64,000 bases of DNA from Chryseobacterium taiwanense (GTDB lineage: Bacteria > Bacteroidota > Bacteroidia > Flavobacteriales > Weeksellaceae), in contig NZ_JWTA01000004.1 in the NCBI RefSeq assembly GCF_000813825.1, positions 124,001 through 188,000 on the forward strand, in the 5' to 3' direction. Below the pieces are notes generated by a model. That model did no database searches. It had not been told where the DNA came from and was given only the letters and a program-made list of their open reading frames with translations. Below are positions 1 through 9,574 of this stretch, piece by piece. The translations under genes and the position numbers were made by a program. The first letter of the stretch is position 1. Each line of letters begins with the position of its first letter.

Positions 1-286
1 GTTCAAAGTGAATATTGTTGAAAGACATATCGGAACGATGCGTTCTCGCTCAAAATTAAATCATGTCCTGTTCAAAGTCAGAACGTTAGACAATGATTTA
101 ATTAAAACTAAAGCAGGTAACGGAAGAATCAAAATAAAAGGTGAAGATTTTGAAATATACCAAAGATCTATGCAGAATTTGGCTTCATATGAATATAAAA
201 ACAAGCTTATCAACAGAAAAAAGGTTGAGGAAGAGTATGTTCACTTCATTCTAAGATTGGTTATTTCTAATTATACCCTAAACTAA
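1..286 (+). CDS. C-terminal end of an unrecognised protein (cut by window edge)
   Basis: The frame is open to the left edge and ends at a TAA at 284-286, so this is probably the 3' end of a longer gene. A GTG at position 8 could be read as a start, but nothing upstream supports it. The visible 92 or so residues are basic and charged, with no signal peptide, membrane segment or motif that I recognise. About 200 bp separate it from the chloride channel on the same strand. That gap (287-485) is AT-rich and shows no clear terminator. No function is proposed. Confidence 0.45.
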   Translation, partial: FKVNIVERHIGTMRSRSKLNHVLFKVRTLDNDLIKTKAGNGRIKIKGEDFEIYQRSMQNLASYEYKNKLINRKKVEEEYVHFILRLVISNYTLN

Positions 287-485
287 TAAACACCAGAGTT
301 TACTTGTAAACCATCAATATCCTTTTTATAATTGTATAATTAGGATCGTATTTCTGTTTTTATATTTTAAAATTTCAAACAGAGAAAGAAGGATCTATTA
401 CAAGAATACCTTGCTATTTTCTGCATTAAAAATATAATTCATTACATTTACAATCTATTGATTATACACTCCCAAATTTAAGCAG

Positions 486-2330
486 GTGAAAATTCATAAT
501 AAAAAAAAGTTACTGAGCTTTTTGAAGTTTAAAAGAGACTTTCAGAAGTTTGGACTTGAAAAAGCACGCAGCTACGAACTTATTCTTCATTGGTTAAATA
601 ACAGACTCAGCAGAAATCAATTTCTTGTTTTATCAGGAATTCTTGTAGGCTGTACTGCAGGTTTAGCCGGAGTGATATTAAAGACACTGGTTCACGATAT
701 TCACCATTTTATTACAACCAAAGTTCATTTTGAATATCAGATCTTATTTTACATTGTTTTTCCGTTTTTAGGAATTGTTTTAACGACAAGTATTGTTCTT
801 ACTTTATTTAAGGGACAGGACAGAAAAGGAATTGGAGCTATATTATACGAAATCGCACAGAATTCCAGTATTGTATCTTCAGTTAAAATGTATTCTCAAA
901 TTGTTCAAAGTGCCGTAACGGTAGGACTTGGTGGATCTGCAGGATTGGAAAGTCCGATTGCAGTCACCGGTGCAGCCATCGGTTCAAATTATGCGCAAAC
1001 CTACCGACTAACCTATAAAGAACGTACACTTTTATTAGCTGCCGGAGCTACTGCCGGAATCGCATCAGCTTTTAATGCCCCGATTGCCGGAATTATGTTT
1101 GCCTTCGAAATATTATTGACAGGGGTTGTATTCACAGACTTTATTCCTTTGGTTGTTGCTGCGGTATGCGGAAGTTTGTTATCCAGAGTTTTACTTCAGG
1201 AAGATATTTTATTTAGATTTTACACAAGAGAGCCTTTCAATTATCGTAATGTGCCTTATTATCTTATTTTAGGGATTGTTACAGGATTGTATGCACGATA
1301 TTTTGTGATCATTTCTCAAAAAGTAGAACATTTTATAAAAGGATTACAAATTTCCCGTTTAAGAAAAGCCATGTTTGGTGGTGCTGTATTATCCTTATTG
1401 TGTGTACTTTTCCCACCGTTATTCGGGGAAGGTTATGATACAATAAAGGCTTTTACCAACGGAGATACTCACAAAATTATTGAAAACAGTCTTTTCAGAT
1501 ATTTTGAAATCAAGGAGATCACCATTATTATTTTCCTTGTTCTTGTTCTTCTTTTAAAGGCTTTTGCTACTTCTTTTACTATTTTCAGCGGAGGAAACGG
1601 AGGGAATTTTGCACCTTCTCTTTTTGCAGGTGGGACTGTTGGTTATTTATTTGCTATTATTTGTCAGCAAATTGGCTTTACAGACGTTCCAATTACCAAT
1701 CTTGTTTTGGTAGGAATGGCAGGAGCTATGAGTGGCGTTATGTATGCTCCGTTAACTGCAATTTTTTTGATTGCCGAGTCTAGTTTTGGATATGATTTGT
1801 TCATTCCATTGATGATTGCATCTATTTTATCGTATCTCATTGTGAAATGGTTCTCTCCTATTTCTCCGGAACTTAAATCGATGGCTGATCAGGGAAAAAT
1901 CTTTACCAATAAACATGATAAGAATTTATTGTTTTCTTTAAAAACTGAAGATTTTATTGATCGATATTCTCAAATTATTCAAGAGAATGCTCCTATTGAT
2001 GATCTATTTGAACTAGTAAAAAACGGAGATAAAAATATTTTCGCCATCGTGGATGATCAAAAAACATTACGCGGAATATTAACGTTAGATGATATAAGAC
2101 CTTATTTATTTACGATTGATAAAGTTTCCATGACCATTACTGAGATTATGAAAACGCCTCCTGCAATCATTCATCCGGAAGAAAGTCCTTTGGAAATTCT
2201 TCAGATCTTTGACGACACAGGTGTTTGGAATTTGCCGGTAGTGGATACCAACAATATATTCATTGGGTTTATTTCTAAGTCTAAAATCTTAATGAGTTAC
2301 AGACAATTGCTGAAAGAATACTCAGATTAA
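486..2330 (+). CDS. ClC-family chloride channel/transporter with C-terminal CBS pair
   Basis: Inner-membrane chloride channel or H+/Cl- exchanger. About ten hydrophobic helices lie between residues 45 and 460. The selectivity-filter motifs are present: GSAGLESP at 150-157, where Glu155 is at the gating-glutamate position, and GGNFAPSLFAGG near 375-386 (the GxFxP element). Two CBS domains follow at about 495-550 and 555-607; in this family they bind nucleotides and tune gating. The length of 614 residues fits CBS-bearing bacterial ClC proteins. The start is GTG at 486, the first start in this frame after the AT-rich leader. A terminator-like hairpin follows at 2365-2408. Whether it is a channel or an exchanger cannot be told here. 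Confidence 0.9.
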   Translation: MKIHNKKKLLSFLKFKRDFQKFGLEKARSYELILHWLNNRLSRNQFLVLSGILVGCTAGLAGVILKTLVHDIHHFITTKVHFEYQILFYIVFPFLGIVLTTSIVLTLFKGQDRKGIGAILYEIAQNSSIVSSVKMYSQIVQSAVTVGLGGSAGLESPIAVTGAAIGSNYAQTYRLTYKERTLLLAAGATAGIASAFNAPIAGIMFAFEILLTGVVFTDFIPLVVAAVCGSLLSRVLLQEDILFRFYTREPFNYRNVPYYLILGIVTGLYARYFVIISQKVEHFIKGLQISRLRKAMFGGAVLSLLCVLFPPLFGEGYDTIKAFTNGDTHKIIENSLFRYFEIKEITIIIFLVLVLLLKAFATSFTIFSGGNGGNFAPSLFAGGTVGYLFAIICQQIGFTDVPITNLVLVGMAGAMSGVMYAPLTAIFLIAESSFGYDLFIPLMIASILSYLIVKWFSPISPELKSMADQGKIFTNKHDKNLLFSLKTEDFIDRYSQIIQENAPIDDLFELVKNGDKNIFAIVDDQKTLRGILTLDDIRPYLFTIDKVSMTITEIMKTPPAIIHPEESPLEILQIFDDTGVWNLPVVDTNNIFIGFISKSKILMSYRQLLKEYSD

Positions 2331-2364
2331 ATATTGATCGTTGATCTGATGATATAAAAAAACT

Positions 2365-2412
2365 ATTCCGGGAAAATGAGCCATTAAAAGCTGATATTTT
2401 CTCGGAATAATT
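2365..2412 (+). terminator. Hairpin terminator after the ClC gene
   Basis: The arms ATTCCGGGAAAAT (2365-2377) and ATTTTCTCGGAAT (2396-2408) pair along 13 bp with one G-U pair, followed by the T-rich stretch AATTTTAATTTT. It lies 35 bp after the stop codon. Confidence 0.6.
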
Positions 2413-2436
2413 TTAATTTTAGGCGACTTACACCAT

Positions 2437-2510
2437 TGTCATTCTGACGAAGGAAGAATCTCATACATAATCTAGATTCTTCATTTCACTATATTACATT
2501 CAGAATGACA
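2437..2510. repeat. REP-like nested palindrome
   Basis: The outer arms TGTCATTCTG (2437-2446) and CAGAATGACA (2501-2510) are perfect complements. Inside them GAAGAATCT (2453-2461) pairs with AGATTCTTC (2474-2482). This type of palindrome is, from memory, a common interspersed repeat in flavobacterial chromosomes. It lies between the convergent ClC and histidine kinase genes. A related but looser hairpin is at 26101-26133. Confidence 0.6.
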
Positions 2511-2566
2511 GAGTCATAATAATGAGATAACAGGATTAATGTAAAATTGTATATAGTTACCTAATT

Positions 2567-4309
2567 TTATATACTTTCCCCTTTCTCATTCTCTTTTAAA
2601 AGAAAGGAAAACGTACTTCCTGCTCCATATTCACTTTTTACAAAGATATTTCCGCCTTGAGATTCTATAAATTCTTTACTGATGCTTAATCCTAATCCTG
2701 TTCCTTCTTTTTTGGTTCCCGGAATCCTGAAATAGCGGTCAAATACTTTTAAAACATATTGAGGTTCAATCCCCTGTCCTGTATCTGTCACAGAAAACAT
2801 GACTTTATCATCCAGTTTTTTGACTTCTATCGCAATATCAGAGTTTTCATAAGAATAACGGACAGCATTGGAAAGTAAGTTATTGAGAACCCATGCCGTT
2901 TTTTCACTGTCAGCTAAAACATAGTGAACTTCAGGAGAGATATTCACAAGAAATTTGATCTGTTTCTGATCTGCTGCTGCTCTATTGGCATCTATTGCAT
3001 ATTCTACTATTTTTGAAATCTCAGAAGGTTTAATATTTAGCTTGATAGATCCGCTTTCCAACTGAGCGATATTCAAGAGTTCTCCCGTGATTTTTAATAA
3101 TCTGTTGGTATCATCTTTAATTCCGTTCACCAAATTTTTCTGATCTTCATTCAGGTTTCCAACCTTATCATTTTCAAGCAATTGTAATCCCATCTTTATA
3201 GAAGAAATAGGTGTTTTAAACTCGTGGGAAACTGTTCCTATGAAATTGGTTTTCGCTAAATCCAGTTCTTTAAACGGAGTAATATTATGCAGCATAATTA
3301 CCTGTCCTATAAACTGACTTTCTTCTTCTCCTGTAGGTACAATATTAATATCGATCACATCTTTTTCAAAATAGCTTTCTTTACCATCTGCATAGATTTT
3401 CATAAGTTCAGATTCGGTTTTTGCATTAGGATGGATGATATCTTTGATAATATTCCTTACCAAATCATTGGTAACAGCAACATCCTGAATCAATTTCCCC
3501 ACAAAATCTTCTTTTTTAAGTCCTGTAATACTTAACGCTTCATCATTTACAAAAAGAACCTTTTTATTTTCATCAATTCCAATTACAGGATCCTGCATAT
3601 TATCGATCAGTGTTTCGATACGTTTTTTACCTTTTAAGATCTTTTCCAACTTACTTTCTGAATATTCATGAATCTTTTCGGCCATGGTATTAAAAGATCT
3701 GGCCAGTTCGCCAAATTCACTGTTGCTTTTAAAGTGAACTCTTTCTTTGTAATTCTGATTGGCAATCTGTTTAATACTTGCAGTGAGTATTCTAATCGGA
3801 TCAGCAATATTCGACGGAAGATTTACCATTAAAATAAATGCCATTAAAAAACAAAGCGTTCCCACAATAGAAATCACCGTAATGGCATCTTTAGCCGTTT
3901 CATCGGCAATACTGCTCTTATGTTGAATGGCAGCCATATTGAGCTGCATTAATTCTGCAATGTCTTTTCTGATGGAGGACTTTAACGACGTATTCTGAAG
4001 ATCTTTTTTCAAAGCAGAAAAATGAATAACGACCTCTTCCGTAGCTTCTCTTTCACCGGGTTCCGTAACATTCTCTCTTTGCTTGTCCAAATATTTTTCA
4101 AATACTCCAAAAGCCAATGGATCTGAATTTACTTCCTCCAGCGCCAATAACATATTTCTGGAATATTCCAGCGTATTATAATTGGCCACTAAGATGTTAT
4201 TGGTATCCCGTTTCAATTGATTGATGTACCATGCACTTAATACCGAAAGCACGATAATCATAATGAACAAAAGACCTACACCAATATTAAGTTTTGTTTT
4301 AATTCTCAT
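2567..4309 (-). CDS. HAMP-PAS sensor histidine kinase, kinase half of a split KdpD system
   Basis: Membrane sensor kinase of 580 residues. TM1 is at about 9-28, an extracytoplasmic helical segment at 30-140, TM2 at about 143-165, HAMP to about 217, a PAS domain at about 230-345, HisKA with phospho-acceptor His362 in SHEFKTP, and a HATPase domain with DTGQGIE and GTGLGLS boxes to about 575. Its ATG overlaps the stop of the KdpD-like gene by the ATGA at 4306-4309, so the two are translationally coupled. The preceding gene carries the KdpD sensory domain but no kinase, so this protein likely supplies it. The PAS and HAMP domains are not part of classical KdpD. The partner is probably the NtrC-type regulator at 14582-15931 (inference from the locus). 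Confidence 0.88.
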   Translation of the reverse strand: MRIKTKLNIGVGLLFIMIIVLSVLSAWYINQLKRDTNNILVANYNTLEYSRNMLLALEEVNSDPLAFGVFEKYLDKQRENVTEPGEREATEEVVIHFSALKKDLQNTSLKSSIRKDIAELMQLNMAAIQHKSSIADETAKDAITVISIVGTLCFLMAFILMVNLPSNIADPIRILTASIKQIANQNYKERVHFKSNSEFGELARSFNTMAEKIHEYSESKLEKILKGKKRIETLIDNMQDPVIGIDENKKVLFVNDEALSITGLKKEDFVGKLIQDVAVTNDLVRNIIKDIIHPNAKTESELMKIYADGKESYFEKDVIDINIVPTGEEESQFIGQVIMLHNITPFKELDLAKTNFIGTVSHEFKTPISSIKMGLQLLENDKVGNLNEDQKNLVNGIKDDTNRLLKITGELLNIAQLESGSIKLNIKPSEISKIVEYAIDANRAAADQKQIKFLVNISPEVHYVLADSEKTAWVLNNLLSNAVRYSYENSDIAIEVKKLDDKVMFSVTDTGQGIEPQYVLKVFDRYFRIPGTKKEGTGLGLSISKEFIESQGGNIFVKSEYGAGSTFSFLLKENEKGESI

Positions 4310-5430
4310 GATAAAATAACCAGATCAATATTTTCCTGTGACAGTTTATTAAGTAAAGTATTAAAAGTATCTGTTGCCAGAATAATTTTCCATAAGTTCA
4401 AATGCGGTTTTCCGATGCATACAGTCGTAATTTTTCGTTCTTCACATTGTTCCATGATCGTATGGGCAACATTCGGATTATCTACTTTTATAATTTCGGC
4501 TCCTAATTCTGTTGCTAATTTAAAATTATTAATCAGATGACGCTGCTTATCCAACGCGATTTTATCAGAACTTTCACGAGGAATCTGTACATACAGAAGA
4601 TACCATTGACTGTTGTAATAATTAGCCAGTCTTGCCGTTTTTCTGATCACATTTTTAGCCGTTTTTTCATTGGAACTGATACACGCTAAAAACCTTTCTT
4701 TTTTAATCGCTTTATGAATAGTAACTTCCGATTCTACTTTTCTTGTCACCTGTGAAGCTACTTCTTTTAAAGCCAGCTCTCTAAGCTGTAAAATACTTTC
4801 AGATCTAAAAAAATTATTGAGCGCGGAATTAATTTTCGTCTGATCATAAATTTTCCCTGCCTTTAATCGATTGATGAGTTCTTCAGCAGTTAAATCAATA
4901 TTCACTACTTCATCTGCCTGAGAAAGCATAGAATCCGGAACTCTTTCTTTGACTTCAATATCCGTAATATTTTTTACTTCTTCATTTAAGCTTTCAATAT
5001 GTTGAATATTCACTGCTGAAATCACATTGATCCCGGAATCCAGAATTTCCATGACATCCTGCCAACGTTTTTCGTTTTTGCTGCCTTCGATGTTCGTATG
5101 AGCCAATTCGTCAACAATCACCACTTCGGGACGGAGATTCAGTACAGCCTGAACATCTAATTCTTCCAGCTCTTTTCCTCTGTAGAAAAGTTTTCTTCGG
5201 GGGATAATTGGCAACCCATCTAATAAAGCATGGGTTTCTTTACGATTATGTGTTTCAATATAGCCGATCTTTACATCTATTCCGTTTTCTAAAAGGGCAT
5301 GAGCTTCCTGCAGCATGCGGTACGTTTTTCCTACCCCTGCGCTCATTCCTATGTATACTTTAAACTTTCCTCTTCTTGAATTTTTGATAAGATTAAGAAA
5401 GTCTTCCGCAGAATTTCCGTCTTTCGACAT
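4306..5430 (-). CDS. kdpD: KdpD N-terminal sensor protein with USP domain, no kinase domain
   Basis: Contains the KdpD sensory domain (Pfam KdpD family) at about 15-220, with the Walker A box GMSAGVGKT at 28-36, followed by a universal-stress-protein-like domain to the C-terminus. E. coli KdpD continues into a four-helix membrane domain and kinase; both are absent, and the kinase is the next gene. The open frame extends up to 5472, where it would overlap the DUF389 gene by 17 bp. I prefer the ATG at 5430 (protein begins MSKDGNSAED) because it follows an AT-rich leader and lies just after the upstream stop at 5456. It should be a cytosolic regulator of potassium sensing. Function beyond the domain match is inferred. 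Confidence 0.85.
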   Translation of the reverse strand: MSKDGNSAEDFLNLIKNSRRGKFKVYIGMSAGVGKTYRMLQEAHALLENGIDVKIGYIETHNRKETHALLDGLPIIPRRKLFYRGKELEELDVQAVLNLRPEVVIVDELAHTNIEGSKNEKRWQDVMEILDSGINVISAVNIQHIESLNEEVKNITDIEVKERVPDSMLSQADEVVNIDLTAEELINRLKAGKIYDQTKINSALNNFFRSESILQLRELALKEVASQVTRKVESEVTIHKAIKKERFLACISSNEKTAKNVIRKTARLANYYNSQWYLLYVQIPRESSDKIALDKQRHLINNFKLATELGAEIIKVDNPNVAHTIMEQCEERKITTVCIGKPHLNLWKIILATDTFNTLLNKLSQENIDLVILS

Positions 5431-5455
5431 ATTGTATTTTTTTATTATTTTAAGT

Positions 5456-6310
5456 TTAATTTTGTTTGACATTGCGTTCCAAACTTTCTATTCGTTTTTC
5501 CAATGCTTGGATTTTTTCTGAATCTGTCATCTGAGGCGGAGAATCTTCTTCAATTTTCCATTTCTGGTATCCGATCCATATTCCCGGAACGAGCATGACC
5601 ACCAAAAGCAAATCCCATAAAAGTACATTCTTCAGAGATCGTTTCTCTCGTTCTTTAGTAATAGATTCAAATTTAAAATACCTTGACAGCAAAAAAGTTG
5701 CCCAGCCAATAAAAAGGCAGTTGATAAAGTAAAAGTAAAATCCACCAATAAAATAGGTAAAATCAAGGTGGGCAATTCCATAAGCAGCCGTACATAGTGG
5801 CGGCATACAAGCTGTAGCAATAGCGACACCTGCAATGATTTTTACACCTTCTTTTTTTACAATCCCTATAAAACCTGCCAATCCGCCAAAAAAAGCCAGA
5901 AAAATATCAAAAATTGAGGCTTTTTGAAATGCTTCCAACAATTCTGTGGAATGATCGAAAGGATTAATCAGGAAAAATAATGTTGCCGAAGCTAAACTGA
6001 CCATCGTCATTTTAATCCAGTTTCGGGCTCCTTCAATTCTAAGATTTTTATCATTAATGGCCAATCCAAAAGCGAATCCGATTACAGGCCCCATTAAAGG
6101 AGAAATCAACATCGCTCCAATCACTGCACTTATCGAATTGGTAGTAAGACCAATACATGCGATAATCATGGCAAACCCCAAAATCCAAAGATTGAATCCT
6201 TTAAAGATGACTCCTTCTTTTATTTCTCCATAAGTTTCCCACTCATGTTCTTCTTTCGCTGTGTAAATCTGCTGTCCTAAGTATCTCTTAAAAATGTCGA
6301 ATCTTCTCAT
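5456..6310 (-). CDS. DUF389-family membrane protein
   Basis: Polytopic inner-membrane protein of 284 residues. It has about six hydrophobic helices between residues 30 and 255 and the conserved core SAVIGAMLISPLMGPVIG characteristic of DUF389 (TIGR00341-type) proteins, whose biochemical role is not settled. A short charged, coiled-coil-like tail (EKIQALEKRIESLERNV) ends the protein. It is the first gene of the DUF389-kdpD-kinase group, directly upstream of kdpD. A link to potassium or turgor sensing is suggested only by this position. Confidence 0.85.
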   Translation of the reverse strand: MRRFDIFKRYLGQQIYTAKEEHEWETYGEIKEGVIFKGFNLWILGFAMIIACIGLTTNSISAVIGAMLISPLMGPVIGFAFGLAINDKNLRIEGARNWIKMTMVSLASATLFFLINPFDHSTELLEAFQKASIFDIFLAFFGGLAGFIGIVKKEGVKIIAGVAIATACMPPLCTAAYGIAHLDFTYFIGGFYFYFINCLFIGWATFLLSRYFKFESITKEREKRSLKNVLLWDLLLVVMLVPGIWIGYQKWKIEEDSPPQMTDSEKIQALEKRIESLERNVKQN

Positions 6311-6371
6311 TCAATTATATTTTAAGGAAAGTTAGAAAATTTACACGCATTTTTGTACATCCTATCGTAAA

Positions 6372-6398
6372 ATCCCCGACCGATTTCTCGGCAGGGAT
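6372..6398 (-). terminator. Hairpin between porin and DUF389 genes
   Basis: ATCCC (6372-6376) pairs with GGGAT (6394-6398) and CCGA (6380-6383) with TCGG (6388-6391), with a small internal loop. On the minus strand it is followed by TTTTAC. It may end or attenuate the upstream kdpFABC-porin transcript. Confidence 0.45.
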
Positions 6399-6419
6399 GT
6401 TTAGTTAATTTGGAAACAA

Positions 6420-7496
6420 TTAAAAACTTACCGCCAGTGATGTCACTGCCATAAGATTATTATTTTTAAGACGATTATCCCTATTCAGAAAAATCTCATC
6501 TTTGCTATTTAAATTTTTGATTTCCGTTCTCCAAACCAGATTGGGAAGAATCCAATAATCTGCATTGAAAGAATATCCAAAAGTTTTGAACCCGTTTTCT
6601 GTTCCGGTAGCAATGATGACTCCTTTTTCATCACTGTAGTATTCTCCTCTTGCAGTAAAACTTAATTTTTCTGTTGGAGAATATTTAGCAATAATCACAG
6701 GTGAATACCAAATATTGTACTGATCACTTCCTTTAGCTTTCTGTTCGGCTCCAATATCAAATCCTGTAATCAACGCAAATTTTTTGCTCAATTGGAAGCT
6801 TCCATACAAATTGTGGAAATATCTCATCTGTTTTAGACTGTCCGGTTTATCATTTCCAATGAAAGAGCTGCTGTTCAGGGTAATTTTTTCATTGAGCTTA
6901 AATGTTAACTGATGACCGAAAGCAACTGTAGAATTTCCGTCTACACGTTGAATTCTTTGCCAACCGTTCAGAACCAATCCGCTTACAAACCATTTTCCGT
7001 TGTCGCTCGTATAAGAAATTTTAACACCTGTCTCAAAATAAGGAGAATTTTCGGCCAACAAACTTCTTGTTAAGGTAAAACAGTCTTTACTTACAGCACT
7101 TTCAAAACCAATATGAGAAGGCATAACTCCTGCATCAATCCAAAGATTTTTATTCTTTGAAATTTTCACTCCTACATTAGCTTCATAGATATTTTTTAAA
7201 ACTCCGGATTCTGCCGCATAGTTGGAATTCATATAAGTCCCGGCTGCCAAAGCAATATTCGCTCTGAATTTTTCATTTTCATAATTGGCTTTTATAAACC
7301 CTAAATTTAAGTTCACTTCATTGTTTCGATGATGACTGTATATAAAAGCAGGACGTGAGTTATTTTGGGGATTGTTGAATTCATATTGATAATACAATTC
7401 AGCATACCCCGTAATTGTTAATGATTTTTTTTCCTGTGCAAATCCTAAAATTGAAAATCCTAGTAGTAAAAATATACACAGTATTTTTTTATTCAT
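6420..7496 (-). CDS. Outer-membrane beta-barrel porin
   Basis: Secreted outer-membrane protein of about 358 residues. The ATG at 7496 gives a clean signal peptide (MNKKILCIFLLLGFSILGFA, then QEKKS), so the longer frame starting at 7529 is less likely. The mature part alternates polar and hydrophobic residues in short strands and ends in Phe (AVTSLAVSF), as expected for a beta-barrel. It resembles the OmpL-like 'putative beta-barrel porin-2' group, judged from the pattern only. It lies 64 bp after the 456-residue porin and on the same strand as kdpFABC, suggesting potassium-responsive expression. Substrate unknown. Confidence 0.8.
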   Translation of the reverse strand: MNKKILCIFLLLGFSILGFAQEKKSLTITGYAELYYQYEFNNPQNNSRPAFIYSHHRNNEVNLNLGFIKANYENEKFRANIALAAGTYMNSNYAAESGVLKNIYEANVGVKISKNKNLWIDAGVMPSHIGFESAVSKDCFTLTRSLLAENSPYFETGVKISYTSDNGKWFVSGLVLNGWQRIQRVDGNSTVAFGHQLTFKLNEKITLNSSSFIGNDKPDSLKQMRYFHNLYGSFQLSKKFALITGFDIGAEQKAKGSDQYNIWYSPVIIAKYSPTEKLSFTARGEYYSDEKGVIIATGTENGFKTFGYSFNADYWILPNLVWRTEIKNLNSKDEIFLNRDNRLKNNNLMAVTSLAVSF

Positions 7497-7559
7497 TTTA
7501 AAAATTGATTGATAATGTAAGTGAGTCATTTGTTAATACTAGGAATATACTATTTTTAA

Positions 7560-8930
7560 TTACAGTCTGAAAATAACAGCTAATGTCAAGCGGCTATCTC
7601 TTTTTCTCAAATCCGGTCTCCAGTTTTCAACAGCTGTATCTGCCCATCCGTCCGGACTTGTAGTGCCTTCTCTTCCTGCAAAATATGGAATATTGCTGCT
7701 TCTGTACCCATATTCCAGTCTGAAAGTACAAAACTGATTGGGCATATAATCGAAAGTTGCAGTTCCCTGAAACATTTTCAGATCTTTTCCTGCTGCAAGT
7801 GCATCATTAAAATCATTATTGGCTACCGGAGAAGGCGCAAATGCCAAATAGGCTCCCGGATTGCTGATTACATCACCTCTTAAAGTTAATGCAAATTTGT
7901 TTTGATTAAACCATAATCTATTGGCTAAAGACGTTCCTATCATATAATTATCTTTTGCTTTAACACCTGCACCGGATTGAAAACCATAATGGGTATTTAA
8001 GCTGAAAGCTGCCTGCGAAATCCCTTTGCTATCTTTTCTGTTAAAATATCTTGCAACAACACTGTTATCATGGTGAAATCTTCTCACTCCTGGATTATTT
8101 CGGGTATCTTTTCCGTTTAAATAAAAATTAGCAACCAATTGTAAGTTTTCATTAGGACGGTAGTAGTTTGAGTTTCCGATTGACAATCCTGTATTCCATG
8201 AATTATAGGTTTGCCAACCATTCATTACCCAAACTTCTGTTTTAAATTTTTTAGAAGGATACGCCTGAATCCTTGCCCCCTGAAAATAGAAAGGGGTAAA
8301 ATCACACACTAAACTTCGTTGATAATTCCAGTTTTCATTAAGAACATAGCTTTCCAAGCCAATATAGCTCATAAAAATCCCCGCTTCAACATTTAAACCG
8401 TGCATTACATCAAAATGATAACCTCCTGCAGCTTCACGGATGTATTTTAAATTGCTTGTAGATGTGTTTTTTCCATGATTTACCGTTCCGTCAAGATCTT
8501 GTACAATGGATCCCATTTGGCCAAACTGTAACCAAAGTCGACCGATTACATTTTTATAATTTGTTTCTAAACCAATACTCGCCATATTAATGGTAAACTC
8601 ATTGGAACGGCCTATTGCCGAAGAAGCGTTGTGGGTATTATCTTTTGGACGATTAAAGTCATAATTAAAATATGAATCAACATAAGCCACCCCGGTTATA
8701 ATAGTTTCTCCATCTTTATCTTTTAACGTAAGCGGAAAATCAGTTTGTCTATTTTGTCCGTTGATCCAAGAAAGGTCATACCCTTCAAACGGGATTTTAG
8801 ATTGGGTGATTATAGAGTCTTTTTTTACATTTTCAATAGATGCAGAATCTGCAGTTTTTTTCTGAGAAAAAGCCCATTGATTGGTTGCCAAGCATAATAC
8901 GGTAATTGCAAGGCTCATTGTTTTTTTCAT
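7560..8930 (-). CDS. Outer-membrane beta-barrel porin in the kdp operon
   Basis: Outer-membrane protein of 456 residues. It has a signal peptide (about residues 1-22, cleavage near FSQK), a short polar linker to about residue 55, and a strand-rich barrel ending in aromatic-containing LAVIFRL. It belongs with the same porin-2-like group as its downstream neighbour, but the two differ in length and sequence. Only 20 bp separate it from kdpC. Together the two porins could let potassium or a counter-ion cross the outer membrane when Kdp is induced; this is inference from the operon. Confidence 0.8.
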   Translation of the reverse strand: MKKTMSLAITVLCLATNQWAFSQKKTADSASIENVKKDSIITQSKIPFEGYDLSWINGQNRQTDFPLTLKDKDGETIITGVAYVDSYFNYDFNRPKDNTHNASSAIGRSNEFTINMASIGLETNYKNVIGRLWLQFGQMGSIVQDLDGTVNHGKNTSTSNLKYIREAAGGYHFDVMHGLNVEAGIFMSYIGLESYVLNENWNYQRSLVCDFTPFYFQGARIQAYPSKKFKTEVWVMNGWQTYNSWNTGLSIGNSNYYRPNENLQLVANFYLNGKDTRNNPGVRRFHHDNSVVARYFNRKDSKGISQAAFSLNTHYGFQSGAGVKAKDNYMIGTSLANRLWFNQNKFALTLRGDVISNPGAYLAFAPSPVANNDFNDALAAGKDLKMFQGTATFDYMPNQFCTFRLEYGYRSSNIPYFAGREGTTSPDGWADTAVENWRPDLRKRDSRLTLAVIFRL

Positions 8931-8950
8931 TTCTAAAATTTCTTTTTTAA

Positions 8951-9565
8951 TTATTTTAAACCATCTAAAGCGAGGTTAAGCTTCAGTACGTTGATTTTTT
9001 CAGTTCCGAATAATCCCAACAGTGGTTTTTCTGTGTGAGATGTTATTAATTCCTGAATTTTATTTTCATCGATATGTCTGATTTTAGCAATTCTTTTTAC
9101 CTGAATTTTTGCCCCCTGTACAGAAATATTGGGATCTAATCCTCCTCCACTCGCAGTTACCATATCCGATGGTATTTCTGATTTCTGAATTTCAGGATTG
9201 TGCTTTATAAAATGGTCTATTCTTTCCTGGACGGTCTTAAGATAATCAGGATTAGAAGGTCCCTTATTACTTCCTCCTGCTCCTGCAGCATTATAGTCTA
9301 CCGCTGAGGGACGTGACCAGAAATATTCATCTTTATCGAATTTTTGACCTATGTTGGCGTAATAGTAAGATGTTTTCGGTGAAATGTGAGAAGTCCCATT
9401 CCCCTTTTCACTGTTTACTAAAGTCTTCTCACTCTTAATGATTTCTCCTTTTCCGTTATTAGGACTTGCCTGAGCGATTCCGAAGATGAAAAGTGTATAA
9501 ATTCCTGAGAAAAACACAGCACATAAAAGTGTTAATTTAATCGCTGGTAATATATTTTGTTTCAT
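8951..9565 (-). CDS. kdpC: Potassium-transporting ATPase subunit C
   Basis: KdpC, the single-span subunit of the KdpFABC potassium pump. A TM helix lies at about 9-31, followed by an extracytoplasmic domain with the family signature ASGGGLDPNISVQGA (about 139-153) and a C-terminal LGLFGTEKINVLKLNLALD tail. At 204 residues it is close to the usual size. It follows kdpB after an 88-bp gap filled with repeat sequence (see 9575-9656), an unusually long gap for these genes. Confidence 0.95.
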   Translation of the reverse strand: MKQNILPAIKLTLLCAVFFSGIYTLFIFGIAQASPNNGKGEIIKSEKTLVNSEKGNGTSHISPKTSYYYANIGQKFDKDEYFWSRPSAVDYNAAGAGGSNKGPSNPDYLKTVQERIDHFIKHNPEIQKSEIPSDMVTASGGGLDPNISVQGAKIQVKRIAKIRHIDENKIQELITSHTEKPLLGLFGTEKINVLKLNLALDGLK

Positions 9566-9574
9566 AATGATGAA

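Noticed and set aside
2549-2574. GTATATA/TATATAC hairpin at the end of the histidine kinase gene
   Set aside because: It is AT-only, contains the stop codon and has no T run; too weak to call a terminator.
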